DNA of 64,000 nt from Marinimicrobium sp038419845 (GCF_038419845.1 NZ_JBCAQT010000002.1:1-64000); one strand, 5' to 3'. Shown: positions 26,419-35,449, numbered from the stretch's first letter. Numbers and translations are program-made. The notes: generated by a model not told the origin, from the letters alone.

Positions 26419-27171
26419 TTATTCCGGATCGACAAAATACATCGGATCCTGCTTCAGCGCCTTCAACCCGGCCTCCCAGGCCGCCTCGGCATCCACCAGC
26501 ATGCAGTCGGCGGCCAACAACTGACCGCGCTTGATCGCCGAGTCCGGCAACAGCGACTCCAGCCGATCGTAACGCTGACGATAGCCCTTGAAACTGTGAC
26601 AGCGCACCGAACTGGTCACCTGACGGCCACGGCCATCGGTCAGAATGAAATCCACCAGCTCATCTTCCAGAAGATAGGGCGGCATCACCTGCTCTTCCAG
26701 CGCGTGCATCATGGTATTCACGGTAAAGTCACACCCCAGAAACAGAATGCGCCCGCCCAGTTTGGGCAGACGCGCAAAGGGCGAATGCTCGCCGCAGGGC
26801 GTCTGATCCCGCTCGTGATCGAGCAACAGATCCGGCGACTTGGGGCCGGTGGCGGCGGCCGAATGCGTCGGGTGCAGGCTGCGCACCACCCCCTGACTGC
26901 GACGGAACGCCTCGCTCAGACTGCCCACACAGGAGGGCGTCAGCTCGGTATCAAACAGCGGATTGTCGGCGTTGACGGTTTCATAGCTCAGCGTCGGCAT
27001 CGCCAGCGTACCACCGGGGCCGAGCGCGCGGCGCAGGCCCGCAATCACAATATCCGCCGGCATGGCTTCACCCAGTGAGCGCAAGGATGAATGCACCATC
27101 AGGGTATCGCCAGGTTTCACACCCAGGTCTTTCAGCAGATTGGAAAGTTCAAGGTGAGGGTTAATGTTCAT
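26419..27171 (-). CDS. AAC(3)-family N-acetyltransferase
   Basis: 250 residues of the antibiotic N-acetyltransferase fold: GVKPGDTLMVHSSLRSLG at the N-terminus, LGPGGTLAMPTLSY, and the acetyl-CoA/catalytic segment SLHPTHSAAATGP followed by CGEHSPFARL. Members near the clinical enzymes acetylate the 3-amino group of aminoglycosides, but many chromosomal relatives have other or unknown substrates. Here it follows ubiI by a few bases on the same strand as the ubiquinone genes, so a housekeeping role is as likely as resistance. No signs of mobility nearby. Confidence 0.8.
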   Translation of the reverse strand: MNINPHLELSNLLKDLGVKPGDTLMVHSSLRSLGEAMPADIVIAGLRRALGPGGTLAMPTLSYETVNADNPLFDTELTPSCVGSLSEAFRRSQGVVRSLHPTHSAAATGPKSPDLLLDHERDQTPCGEHSPFARLPKLGGRILFLGCDFTVNTMMHALEEQVMPPYLLEDELVDFILTDGRGRQVTSSVRCHSFKGYRQRYDRLESLLPDSAIKRGQLLAADCMLVDAEAAWEAGLKALKQDPMYFVDPE

Positions 27172-27178
27172 AGCGTGG

Positions 27179-28429
27179 TTATACTCCCATAGCTTTTCGC
27201 GCTAGTGTGTTTTTTAATAATGGCAGAGAATCAACCCGACGCAAACCGGCGCTACGCGCCCAGATCAGCGGCGGGGTTCGGCTGCCAAACAATCGTTTAA
27301 AGCCTTCCATAAGCGCCATCATACCCAAATTGTCGCCCATCCGCTGACGCTGGTAGCGGCGCAACAGCGATGGATCGCTCAGCGGCAGACCGCGTTGCAT
27401 CGCGCGCTGCACTTCTTCCGCCAGCGCCATGGTGTCCTTCAGACCCAGATTCACGCCCTGACCGGCCAGCGGATGAATACTGTGGGCGGCATCGCCCACC
27501 AGCGCCACCCCCGGGCGGGTATAGTCCCGGGCGTGCCGCTGATAGAGCGGAATCGCATGGCGTTGATCCGTGCCGGTCACCTCGCCCAGGGCGTATTCAA
27601 ACTCGCGCCCGAGGCGCTGACAGAAGGCGTCCTCATCCAGGGCCATCAGTTCATCGGCCAGGGCCGAATCGGCGGACCAGACAATCGAGCAGTAGTGACT
27701 GTCCCAGCCCTGAATCGACCCACTGAGGGGCTCGGGCTGTTGGCAGTGCAGTGGTAAAAACGCCAGCGGGCCGGTCTGCATGAATCGCTGGCGGGCGCAG
27801 TAACCGTGCGCGCGCTCGGTGCGTACGGTGGTGACAATGGCCTTCTGCTCATAGGCCCATTCGCGAACATCAAAACCGGCGAATTCACGCACCCGCGAAT
27901 GGGCGCCATCGGCGGCGACCAGCAGAGCCGTGGTCAGCACCGCGCCCGAATCCAGTTCGACGCGCACCTCGCCATCGTCTGTCTCTTCGCGCATTTCCAG
28001 GCCGGTCACCGCCGCCGGCTGAAACCAGTCCACCGAGGTCTGGTAGCTGAGCGACTGGCGCAGATGACGCACCAGCAGACTGTTCTCCACAATATGGCCC
28101 AGCTGCTCGCAGCCGAGCTCATCGGCATTGAAGGTGATCCGGCCACTGGCCTCACCGTCCCAGACGTGCATTTCCCGATAGGCGCAGACCCGCTCGGCTT
28201 CAATCCGCCGCCAGAGGCCCAGCCGCTCGAGCAGAGCGCGGGAGCCGGGCGTGAGCGCGACCACACGCGGATCAAAGGACTGCCCCTGGAACCGGGCGGG
28301 CTCCGAGCCGGCCTCCACCAGCGCCAGGCGCAGCCCGCGCTGGGCGAACACCGGGGCGAGCTGCAGCGCCAGCGCGGCGCCCACCAGTCCGGCGCCGGCA
28401 ATCACCAGATCGTATCGAGTGTCAGTCAT
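27179..28429 (-). CDS. ubiI: ubiquinone biosynthesis hydroxylase UbiI/VisC-type
   Basis: 416 residues, class A FAD monooxygenase of the UbiH/UbiF/VisC/COQ6 family. Dinucleotide motif VIAGAGLVGAALALQL at the N-terminus, the DG motif (VAADGAHSRVRE) in the middle and the second FAD motif VALVGDAAHSIHPLAGQGVNLGL near 290-312. It hydroxylates the aromatic ring during ubiquinone synthesis, most likely position C5. It overlaps the end of ubiH by eight bases; the pair with pepP and ygfB is the standard gammaproteobacterial order. Confidence 0.9.
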   Translation of the reverse strand: MTDTRYDLVIAGAGLVGAALALQLAPVFAQRGLRLALVEAGSEPARFQGQSFDPRVVALTPGSRALLERLGLWRRIEAERVCAYREMHVWDGEASGRITFNADELGCEQLGHIVENSLLVRHLRQSLSYQTSVDWFQPAAVTGLEMREETDDGEVRVELDSGAVLTTALLVAADGAHSRVREFAGFDVREWAYEQKAIVTTVRTERAHGYCARQRFMQTGPLAFLPLHCQQPEPLSGSIQGWDSHYCSIVWSADSALADELMALDEDAFCQRLGREFEYALGEVTGTDQRHAIPLYQRHARDYTRPGVALVGDAAHSIHPLAGQGVNLGLKDTMALAEEVQRAMQRGLPLSDPSLLRRYQRQRMGDNLGMMALMEGFKRLFGSRTPPLIWARSAGLRRVDSLPLLKNTLARKAMGV

Positions 28430-29738
28430 CGCGCAGCGGCTCCTGTGAATCGGGTGAACCTTGTGAACCGTGTGAACCGAAAGAGTCCAGTGGCATCAAC
28501 CCGCTCGCCTCCCAGGGCGCGCGCGGGCCGGCGGTGCCCATGGTCTGGGCGGCAAACAGCGCTTTCATGCCCGGCAGCCAGTCCAGACCGAGAAAGCCCA
28601 GATGACGCAGGGCCGTGAGCGGCAGGCTCCGGTTGGAAAACAGCCGGACCAGCCGATCGCTCAGGCCCACGGTCAACGTCTGGTCATTTTCGCGCTGATC
28701 CAGATACGATTGCAGAACCGCCTGGTTGCCGGGATCTTCCCCCGCCTCCTGCGCCGGGCGCAGGGTGGCGGCCAGAGCGGCGGCATCGCGCAGGGACAAG
28801 TTGAACCCCTGACCCGCCACCGGGTGCAGATAGTGCGCACTGTTGCCCAACAACACCAGGCGGGAGCGGATCTGTTCTTTGGCCTGCACCAGCTCCAGCG
28901 GCCAGCACTGGCGCTCGCCCACCCGCAGGAAGCGCCCCAGGCGCCAACCGAACACCGCCTGCAGCTGAGCCATGAACTCATCGTCGGGCGCCTGCATCAG
29001 GGCCCGGGCCCGCTCCGGCGGCAGCGTCCATACCAATGCCGAGCGGCGGGCCTCCGGGCGCTCGTCCAGCGGCAGCAGCGCCATGGGCCCCTCGGGGGTG
29101 AAGCGCTCAAAGGCCTGGCCGCCATGGCGGCGCTCGTAGGAGAGGTTGGCAACGATGGCACTCTGGCGATAATCCCGACGCTCGATGCCGATTCCCAGAT
29201 CCTGGCGCAGGGACGAGGCACCGCCGTCAGCCAACACCACCAGCCGGGCCGAAATCTGGCCGGGGCCGCCCTGCAGCTGCAATCGGGTGGACTCCGCCCC
29301 CGGGGTCAGCGCTTCCACCATCACCGGGGCCAGGTAAGTGACCCCCGGGGCGGCGCTGGCGGCTTCGCTCAGGCAGGGCGCCAGCCAGGCATTTTCCAGC
29401 ACATAGCCCAGGGCCTCACGCTGCTGCTCGGCGGCATCAATCAGGCCACCGCCCAGATGGCCCCGGTCGGACACATGCACCTGACGGATGGGCGTGCAGT
29501 GCTCGCGCAAGCGGCGCCAGAGCCCCAGACGCTCCAGGATCTCGGCACTACCGGCGGAAATCGCGGTGGAGCGATTGTCGTACTGGGGCTGGTAGTGAGC
29601 ACACACATCCGCGCCGGGGGAGTGAGTATCGAGTACCGCAATGCGCCAGCCGACACCGCCGGCGGCCAGCAGGTTGGCCAGGCTGGCGCCCACCATGCCG
29701 CCGCCAATAATGGCAATATCGTAATCGGTCTGGCTCAT
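28422..29738 (-). CDS. ubiH: ubiquinone biosynthesis hydroxylase UbiH
   Basis: 438 residues, same FAD monooxygenase family. IIGGGMVGASLANLL binds FAD at the N-terminus, VLADGGASSLRQDLG is the DG motif and LLGNSAHYLHPVAGQGFNLSL is the second FAD motif, with GN in place of the usual GD. The GN variant is common in UbiH. It acts on the octaprenyl-methoxyphenol intermediate in the aerobic pathway. Located between pepP (49 bases upstream) and ubiI (overlap). UbiH and UbiI could be swapped in name, but the order after pepP supports this assignment. Confidence 0.88.
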   Translation of the reverse strand: MSQTDYDIAIIGGGMVGASLANLLAAGGVGWRIAVLDTHSPGADVCAHYQPQYDNRSTAISAGSAEILERLGLWRRLREHCTPIRQVHVSDRGHLGGGLIDAAEQQREALGYVLENAWLAPCLSEAASAAPGVTYLAPVMVEALTPGAESTRLQLQGGPGQISARLVVLADGGASSLRQDLGIGIERRDYRQSAIVANLSYERRHGGQAFERFTPEGPMALLPLDERPEARRSALVWTLPPERARALMQAPDDEFMAQLQAVFGWRLGRFLRVGERQCWPLELVQAKEQIRSRLVLLGNSAHYLHPVAGQGFNLSLRDAAALAATLRPAQEAGEDPGNQAVLQSYLDQRENDQTLTVGLSDRLVRLFSNRSLPLTALRHLGFLGLDWLPGMKALFAAQTMGTAGPRAPWEASGLMPLDSFGSHGSQGSPDSQEPLRDD

Positions 29739-29786
29739 GCCTCTGCGCTCATCGGTGCCTATGGGGTTGTTACCGGTCGGCCGGGC

Positions 29787-31109
29787 TCAAGAATCCGCTC
29801 CGGCCATCAGGGCTTCGATCGCATCCGGGTCCTTGGGAACGTCGGAAGTAAGAATCTCGTAGCCGTCTTTGGTCACGACCACGTCATCTTCAATGCGAAT
29901 ACCAATACCGCGCCACTTTTTGGCCACCCGCTCATTGTCCGGGGCCACATAGAGGCCGGGCTCCACGGTCATCACCATGCCCGGCTCGAGCAGACGCCAA
30001 TGGCCGTCGATCTTGTAGTCCCCGACATCGTGCACGTCCATGCCCAGCCAGTGACCGACCCGGTGCATGTAAAACTCGCGGTAGGCCTCGTTCTCGATCA
30101 GGGCGTGCACATCGCCCTCGAGCAGGCCCAGCTCCACCAGGCCCTCAGTGAGTACGTTCACCGAGACCTCGTGAGGGGCATTCCAGTGGTTGCCCGGCCG
30201 AATTTCAGCAATGGCGGCGTGCTGTGCCTTGAGCACTAGTTCGTAGAGAGTGCGCTGCTCGGCACTGAATGTCCCGTTCACCGGAAAGGTACGGGTGATG
30301 TCGGCGGCGTACATTTCGTATTCGCAGCCGGCATCGATCAACACCAGGTCGCCGCTTTTCAGGGCAGCGCTGTTCTCGACGTAGTGCAGAATGCAGCCGT
30401 TTTTGCCGCCCCCCACAATGGTGCTGTAGGCTGGGTCGCGCGCGCCCGACCGGGCGAATTCGTGCAGGATGTCCGCCTCCACCTGGTACTCCATGACGCC
30501 GGGCTGGCAGGCACGCATGGCGCGGATGTGGGCGCGGGCGGAGATTTCCCCGGCCTGGCGCATGAGGCGCAGCTCGGCCGCGCTCTTGATCAGGCGCAGG
30601 TCGTGCAGAAAGTGGCTCAGGTCGGTGAACTCGCCGGGAGGCGAGGCTCCGGAGCGCACCCGGGCGCGGATGCTGTTGACCCAGTCCATCACCTGCCGGT
30701 CAAACTCCCGGTCCTTGCCCATGGCGTAATAGACCCGCTCCCGCCCTTCGAGCAGGCCGGGCAGGATGTCGTCGATGTCATCGATGGGGAAGGCATCGTC
30801 GGCGCCATAGTCGCGGCAGGCACCCTCGGGACCGGCGCGGTAACCGTCCCAGATTTCCCGCTCCGGATCGCGCTCGCGGCAGAAGAGTACATACTCGCCG
30901 TGCTCCCGTCCCGGGATCAGGACCAGAACGGTGCCCGGCTCGGGAAAGCCTGACAGATAATGAAGATCGCTGTCCTGGCGGTAGGGGTAGTCGGTATCGC
31001 GGCTGCGCTGCCGTTCGGGAGCGCCGGGGACAATGGCAATGCTGTTGGGCTCCATCACTTCCATCAGAGCCTTGCGTCGACGAGCGTATTCCTGGCGCGT
31101 GATTTTCAT
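29787..31109 (-). CDS. pepP: Xaa-Pro aminopeptidase
   Basis: 440 residues. Removes an N-terminal residue that precedes proline; cytoplasmic, two Mn ions. N-terminal creatinase-like domain (about 1-170) and pita-bread catalytic domain (about 175-425). Metal ligands are visible in LVLIDAGCEYEMYAADITRTF (two Asp), FYMHRVGHWLGMDVHD (His), MVMTVEPGLY (Glu) and GIRIEDDVVVT (Glu). Starts the ubi run and follows ygfB by 57 bases, as in Pseudomonas and E. coli. Confidence 0.95.
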   Translation of the reverse strand: MKITRQEYARRRKALMEVMEPNSIAIVPGAPERQRSRDTDYPYRQDSDLHYLSGFPEPGTVLVLIPGREHGEYVLFCRERDPEREIWDGYRAGPEGACRDYGADDAFPIDDIDDILPGLLEGRERVYYAMGKDREFDRQVMDWVNSIRARVRSGASPPGEFTDLSHFLHDLRLIKSAAELRLMRQAGEISARAHIRAMRACQPGVMEYQVEADILHEFARSGARDPAYSTIVGGGKNGCILHYVENSAALKSGDLVLIDAGCEYEMYAADITRTFPVNGTFSAEQRTLYELVLKAQHAAIAEIRPGNHWNAPHEVSVNVLTEGLVELGLLEGDVHALIENEAYREFYMHRVGHWLGMDVHDVGDYKIDGHWRLLEPGMVMTVEPGLYVAPDNERVAKKWRGIGIRIEDDVVVTKDGYEILTSDVPKDPDAIEALMAGADS

Positions 31110-31166
31110 AATCGGGTTCTGCTCTCCATCGGTTCCACCGGTTGGTTGAGGATCAATGAATGGCGG

Positions 31167-31766
31167 TCAGTGAATCGTGGGCTCCGGCCCTTCGCCCGAT
31201 TCATCTTTTACCAGCTTGTCGGCCCCGAATTCCATAAACAGGGCGACCGCCGCCATGCGCACGTACTCGACCACTTCGGCGTAGTCATTTTCGGCGGCGC
31301 GGGCGGACTCCTCCTCGTCCAGATCCACCTGGGCAATGGCAGCCATGTCCTCCAGCGCCTCGCGCGCCTCCTCGGAGAGATTGGTATCGCCGGCGTGCCC
31401 GGCGCTGCCGAACCCCACCAGAAAGCCGTGGCACCAGCTGCCCAGCCGGCCCACCCGCTGGGTGATTTCCGCTTCGTCACTGGGCAGCAGCGGCTGCAGG
31501 GCAAAGCCGTCGCGGGTGAGCTGGGCCCGGGTGTCGCGAAACACCTGGGTGAGGATGTCGCGCACGTTTTCGTCCGGCGCCTGGGTGAAGTCCAACTCCT
31601 CCACCGCCTCCAGCAACCACTCGGTTTCGTCCGGATTGGCGCCGCCGCAGAATTTTCCGCACAGCAGCCCCTGCAACTCGGCCGGGTTGATGAGGGTTCC
31701 CAGAGGCTGAAGCAGTTCGCTCAGTTGTTCGTAGGTGACCGGGGTCGGTTCGGTTTCCGCTGTCAT
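31167..31766 (-). CDS. UPF0149 (YgfB/YecA) family protein
   Basis: 199 residues, acidic and helical. The family pattern is clear: LQGLLCGKFCGG near the N-terminus, LGSWCHGFLVGFG in the middle and EVVEYVRMAAVALFMEF near the end. YgfB in P. aeruginosa affects cell-wall recycling and beta-lactam response; biochemical function is not firmly known. First gene of the ygfB - pepP - ubiH - ubiI - AAC(3) run, divergent from the zapA genes. Confidence 0.9.
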   Translation of the reverse strand: MTAETEPTPVTYEQLSELLQPLGTLINPAELQGLLCGKFCGGANPDETEWLLEAVEELDFTQAPDENVRDILTQVFRDTRAQLTRDGFALQPLLPSDEAEITQRVGRLGSWCHGFLVGFGSAGHAGDTNLSEEAREALEDMAAIAQVDLDEEESARAAENDYAEVVEYVRMAAVALFMEFGADKLVKDESGEGPEPTIH

Positions 31767-31931
31767 AGTTACCTCGCTGATTAGCCCGCCATGCTATCAT
31801 GAATTGCGCCCGCAGGCCCGGAGAGCCAGCGTTTGTGCGCCCGTCGGTAATTCGCCGGGGCGGTGATTGACCCCCTGCAACGGGCACAATATAGTAGCTG
31901 CAAGCGAATAATGAACCCGGTTCCCAAAATC

Positions 31932-32141
31932 ATGTCCGATGACCTACTAGAAAGCCTGGAAGCGAAAATGGATCGCCTGATTCAGGTGTGTGAACGCTTG
32001 CAGCACGAGAATGAAGAGCTGCGGGCCAAAAGTCAGGATTGGCAGCGGGAGCGGGTGCGGCTGATCGAAAAGAACGACCTGGCCCGCAGCCGGGTCGAAG
32101 CCATGATTATTCGTCTCAAGAGCCTGGAGTCTGAGTCGTGA
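31932..32141 (+). CDS. TIGR02449 family coiled-coil protein
   Basis: 69 residues from ATG 31932. This length and the sequence LLESLEAKMDRLIQVCERLQ, ENEELRAK, RVRLIEKNDLARSRVEAMI match TIGR02449, a short ZapB-like coiled coil always found in front of zapA. An upstream in-frame ATG at 31911 would add seven residues. Stop and zapA start overlap (GTGA), so they are translationally coupled. A cell-division role is inferred. Confidence 0.85.
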   Translation: MSDDLLESLEAKMDRLIQVCERLQHENEELRAKSQDWQRERVRLIEKNDLARSRVEAMIIRLKSLESES

Positions 32142-32446
32142 GCAGTGAAACCGTCTTCGTAAAAATTCTGGACAAGGACTATCAGGTGGCCTGCCCGCGC
32201 GAGGAGCGAGCCGCGCTGCAGGAATCGGCGGAACTGCTGGATGAGCGCATGCGTGCCATCAAGCGCAGCAGCTCGGTCATCGGCCTGGAGCGCATCGCGG
32301 TCATGGCGGCGCTGAACCTCAGCCACGAACTGTTGCAGGCCAAACAGCACCCCACTCCCGACTCAAATCCGGAGCCGGAACAGACCGAGCTCAAGCGCCT
32401 GCACGAGAAAATCGACCGCACCCTCGCCCAGTTCGACCAGCCCTGA
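32138..32446 (+). CDS. zapA: cell division protein ZapA
   Basis: 102 residues from GTG 32138. N-terminal globular part (VFVKILDKDYQVACPREERAALQ) followed by LDERMRAIKRSSSVIGLERIAVMAALNLSHELL and a C-terminal coiled coil. ZapA binds and cross-links FtsZ filaments at mid-cell. Followed by the 6S RNA gene and ygfA, the conserved arrangement. Confidence 0.92.
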   Translation: MSSETVFVKILDKDYQVACPREERAALQESAELLDERMRAIKRSSSVIGLERIAVMAALNLSHELLQAKQHPTPDSNPEPEQTELKRLHEKIDRTLAQFDQP

Positions 32447-32521
32447 GTCACTATCAAAAGCGGTTCATGCGGCCATCAGCGAGCGCTGACAAGGCGCTCC
32501 GGGATTAGCGCAAATTGGCGC

Positions 32522-32552
32522 TTGCGAAAGCCCCCATCTTCCGGGTTATACT
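32522..32552 (+). promoter_or_regulatory. sigma-70 promoter of the 6S RNA gene
   Basis: TTGCGA at 32522-32527 and TTATAC at 32546-32551 with 18 bases between, ending eight to ten bases before the expected 5' end of the RNA. Confidence 0.6.
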
Positions 32553-32559
32553 TAAAGCA

Positions 32560-32734
32560 CGCCCTGGGGTGTTCGCCAGTCGACACGTCCTTGAGCCGAT
32601 AACCGCAGTACAGGCCTTGCTTTGCTGATCCTGTTGAGCATTACCGCCATCGCGCGGGAAGCCTGATGGATGGCGGGCATCGCCACCTTGAGCCTTAGGG
32701 TTCAAGGCCCGCTCGACAGCGGCACCTTGGGGCT
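32560..32734 (+). ncRNA. ssrS: 6S RNA
   Basis: About 175 bases. The 5' strand GCCCTGGGGTGTTCGCCAGT is complementary to the 3' strand with GGCACCTTGGGGC, giving the closing stem. Both conserved blocks are present: CCTTGAGCCGATAA in the 5' half and CACCTTGAGCC, then AGGGTTCAAGG in the 3' half, around the large central bubble that mimics an open promoter. 6S RNA traps the housekeeping RNA polymerase in stationary phase. It lies between zapA and ygfA, its standard place. A run TTTCTCTTC follows. Ends are estimates. Confidence 0.9.
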
Positions 32735-32765
32735 TTCTCTTCACTCGCCACAGAGACTCATACGT

Positions 32766-33401
32766 GTGAGCCACTCTCCCGCGAACGTTACACCCATCAA
32801 CGACCATGTCTTCGACAAGACGTCCTTACGCCGTGAAATGCGCGCGCGTCGTCGTCGCCTGACAGCCCGGGAACAGAACCTCGCCGCCGAACAGTTGGCG
32901 CGCAAACTGGCCACCCTGCCCGCTTTTATTCGCAGCCAACACATCGCCCTTTACTGGCCCAATGACGGTGAGATCGATCCGCGTCCGCTGGCGGCACGCG
33001 CCTGGCGTTGCGGCAAGGAATGCTACCTGCCGGTGCTGCACCCCTTTCAGGGGCGACTCCTGTGGTTCGTGCGCTGGCGGCCCGATACGCCGCTGCACTT
33101 CAATCGCTTCGGCATTCCCGAGCCCAACTATCAGGACCAGCCCAAACTCTCGGCGCCCAATCTGAACCTGGTGTTGCTACCGCTGGTGGCGTTCGATCGC
33201 GCCGGCGGCCGTCTGGGCATGGGTGGAGGATTCTACGACCGGACCTTTGCCTTCAAACAGGAAGCGAAGCAACACGGAAGACAGGTCGGACCCGCGCTGG
33301 TCGGGCTGGCGCACGCCTGTCAGGAGGCGACGCAGGTCATGCGCGAGCCCTGGGATATTCCGCTGGATGCGGTAGTAACGGATCGGGGTGTGGTTCGCTG
33401 A
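32766..33401 (+). CDS. ygfA: 5-formyltetrahydrofolate cyclo-ligase
   Basis: Converts 5-formyltetrahydrofolate to methenyltetrahydrofolate with ATP. 211 residues from GTG 32766, the best fit after the 6S RNA end; longer frames would run into the RNA gene. Motifs: LRREMRARRRRLT at the N-terminus, IALYWPNDGEIDPRPL, and the phosphate-binding GGRLGMGGGFYDRTF near 155-170. Directly behind 6S RNA, so the two are probably cotranscribed from the ssrS promoter. Confidence 0.9.
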   Translation: MSHSPANVTPINDHVFDKTSLRREMRARRRRLTAREQNLAAEQLARKLATLPAFIRSQHIALYWPNDGEIDPRPLAARAWRCGKECYLPVLHPFQGRLLWFVRWRPDTPLHFNRFGIPEPNYQDQPKLSAPNLNLVLLPLVAFDRAGGRLGMGGGFYDRTFAFKQEAKQHGRQVGPALVGLAHACQEATQVMREPWDIPLDAVVTDRGVVR

Positions 33402-33429
33402 AGATTGAAGGTTGAGCGCTCACGGCGCG

Positions 33430-33570
33430 TCAGTCGGTCGACGACTGCTGCAACACCATCGGCGTGGCGGACTCATCGTCTCCCGCCATCAGCCCACCCA
33501 GATCGAGTGCGCTCACCAGAACTCCAACACAAAAGACAACAATAACCAGAGTGACAATATCAGCTTTCAT
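33430..33570 (-). CDS. 46-residue single-span membrane protein
   Basis: A short open frame ATG 33570 to TGA 33430, with AAGG eleven bases before the start. The product begins MKADIVTLVIVVFCVGVLVS, a clear membrane span of about 17 residues with a short charged N-terminus, then ALDLGGLMAGDDESATPM and a polar tail. The Lys-Ala-Asp start and one span are typical of small regulatory membrane proteins. Convergent with ygfA. No family recognised; supported only by ribosome site, hydrophobic pattern and lack of overlap. Confidence 0.5.
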   Translation of the reverse strand: MKADIVTLVIVVFCVGVLVSALDLGGLMAGDDESATPMVLQQSSTD

Positions 33571-33815
33571 TATTCGAATAACCTTCGGGTGATTCAGTCA
33601 GGAAACAGAAACTCCCTGTGGTACTGCTTGATATCTGTGGTTGTTCGCCCGCCATGACTGCAATTCAGCGTGGTAAACCGACAACCGGGGAACTCTTCCA
33701 GAGTCACAGCCTTCAAGGGTAGAGGAAAATTACGACAGATCAAGGGAGATTGTCGGGAAATTAGACAGAATTGGGCAGGGATGTGATAAAAATCACGTTT
33801 TGGTGGAGCAAAACG
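33571..33815. other. AT-richer intergenic stretch with a CRP-like palindrome
   Basis: Visibly more AT-rich than its surroundings. It contains TTATTCGAATAA just before the small membrane protein start and a TGTGA-N6-TCACG palindrome at 33782-33797. A 78-codon minus-strand frame across it starts within repeat sequence and is not credible. Confidence 0.5.
33782..33797. promoter_or_regulatory. CRP/Vfr-like binding site
   Basis: TGTGATAAAAATCACG fits TGTGA-N6-TCACA with one mismatch. It lies about 210 bases before the 46-residue gene and within 20 bases of a family-A repeat. Functional role unproven. Confidence 0.4.
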
Positions 33816-33925
33816 GTGGGCGGAGCCCACCCTACGGGATAGAACGGCCGGAATTCACCCCACGTAGGGTGGGCTCCGCCCACCGCAGGTTTCATTCCAG
33901 CTCCGTAGGGTGGGCTCCGCCCACC
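33816..33925. repeat. family-A repeats, one forward and two inverted copies
   Basis: Forward at 33816-33835, inverted at 33864-33884 and 33905-33925, the last ending ten bases after the ilvA stop codon position on the plus map. Confidence 0.9.
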
Positions 33926-33934
33926 ACCGATCCG

Positions 33935-35449
33935 CTAGCCGAGAAAGAACTGATAGGCCTCATTCTCGGTTTCATCCCAATAGGGATAATTGATCTCGTC
34001 CAGGAATTTACGCACCTGCGCCCGCTCTTTTTTCGGCACCTGCATACCCACCAGGACCCGACCGTAAGCGGCACCATGGTTGCGGTAGTGGAACATGGAG
34101 ATATTCCAGCGGCCGGCCACCCGAGACAGAAAGGTGTAAAGCGCCCCCGGACGCTCGGGGAACTGAAAGCGGAACACCATTTCTTCGCCCACATTGGGCG
34201 CATGCCCGCCCACCATATGGCGGATGTGCATTTTGGCCACTTCGTTCTCGGTCATATCCACGACCGCATAACCCTTGTCCTGCAGCTTAGTAACCAGCTC
34301 GGTCCGATCCTTGCCGCCGGTACCGACCTGGATGCCGACAAAAATCTGCGCCTGGGCGCTGTCGGAATAGCGGTAATTGAACTCGGTGATATTGCGCTTG
34401 CCCAGCGCCTTGCAGAAATCCTTGTAGGCGCCGGGACGCTCGGGAATGGTGACCGCCAGGATCGCCTCGCGCTGCTCACCGATTTCCGTGCGCTCGGAAA
34501 TATAGCGCAAGCGGTCGAAATTGATATTGGCCCCACAGTCGATGGCCACCAGCGTCTGACCACTGATGCCCTGCTCGGCCACGTACTTCTTCATGCCCGC
34601 GACACTCAGGGCGCCGGCCGGCTCGGCGATGGAGCGGGTGTCTTCAAAGATGTCCTTGATGCCCGCGCAGATCTCATCGGTATTGACGGTAATCACCCCG
34701 TCGATGGTCTGGCGGATCACCCGGAAGGTCTCCTTGCCCACCTGGGCCACGGCCACACCGTCGGCAAAAATGCCCACATGCGGCAGTGTCACCCGACGCT
34801 TTTTCTCCATGGCCGCCTTCAGGCTGGCGGAATCTTCCGACTCCACGGCAAAGACTTTCACGTCCGGGCGGACATATTTCACATAGGCCGCCACGCCGGC
34901 GCAGAGGCCGCCGCCGCCCACCGCCACGAAAATCGCGTCGATGTGGCCCGGATGCTGGCGCAGGATTTCCATGGCCACCGTCCCCTGGCCGGCGATCACG
35001 TCCGGGTCGTCGAAGGGGTGAATGTAAGTCAGGCCCTTCTCTTCAATCAGCTTTTTGGCGTGCGCCGAGGCCTCATCGTAATTATCACCGTGCAGCACCA
35101 CCTTGGCACCGCGTGCGCGCACCGCATCCACCTTGATCGCGGGGGTGGTGCGCGGCATGACAATAATCGCCTTGATCCCCAGGTGGTGGGCACCCATGGC
35201 CAGCCCTTGGGCGTGGTTCCCCGCCGAGGCGGCAATCACCCCTTTTTTGCGCTGCTCATCGCTCAACTGCAGCAACTTGTTGTAAGCGCCGCGAATTTTG
35301 AACGAAAAGACCGGTTGCAGATCTTCGCGCTTGAGTAATACGTTGTTGTTGGTGCGCCGGGACAAGAGGGGCGCGCGCTCGAGCGGGGTTTCCACAGCGA
35401 GATCGTAGATGCGGGCGTTGAGAATGCGTTTGATATAGGAGTCGGGCAT
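33935..35449 (-). CDS. ilvA: threonine ammonia-lyase, biosynthetic
   Basis: Deaminates threonine to 2-oxobutanoate, the first step of isoleucine synthesis. 504 residues from ATG 35449 (E. coli 514); the frame extends further upstream without a ribosome site. Catalytic PLP-domain motifs: FSFKIRGAYN with the PLP lysine K51, SAGNHAQG, and VGGGGLCAG binding the cofactor phosphate. The last 180 residues hold two ACT-like regulatory modules (VTIPERPGAYKDF and FPERPGALYTFLS), so isoleucine feedback is expected. Divergent from rpiA, as in P. aeruginosa. Confidence 0.94.
   Translation of the reverse strand: MPDSYIKRILNARIYDLAVETPLERAPLLSRRTNNNVLLKREDLQPVFSFKIRGAYNKLLQLSDEQRKKGVIAASAGNHAQGLAMGAHHLGIKAIIVMPRTTPAIKVDAVRARGAKVVLHGDNYDEASAHAKKLIEEKGLTYIHPFDDPDVIAGQGTVAMEILRQHPGHIDAIFVAVGGGGLCAGVAAYVKYVRPDVKVFAVESEDSASLKAAMEKKRRVTLPHVGIFADGVAVAQVGKETFRVIRQTIDGVITVNTDEICAGIKDIFEDTRSIAEPAGALSVAGMKKYVAEQGISGQTLVAIDCGANINFDRLRYISERTEIGEQREAILAVTIPERPGAYKDFCKALGKRNITEFNYRYSDSAQAQIFVGIQVGTGGKDRTELVTKLQDKGYAVVDMTENEVAKMHIRHMVGGHAPNVGEEMVFRFQFPERPGALYTFLSRVAGRWNISMFHYRNHGAAYGRVLVGMQVPKKERAQVRKFLDEINYPYWDETENEAYQFFLG

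Noticed and set aside
33594..33830. 78-codon minus-strand frame
   Set aside because: Starts inside a family-A repeat with no ribosome site and no recognisable protein pattern.
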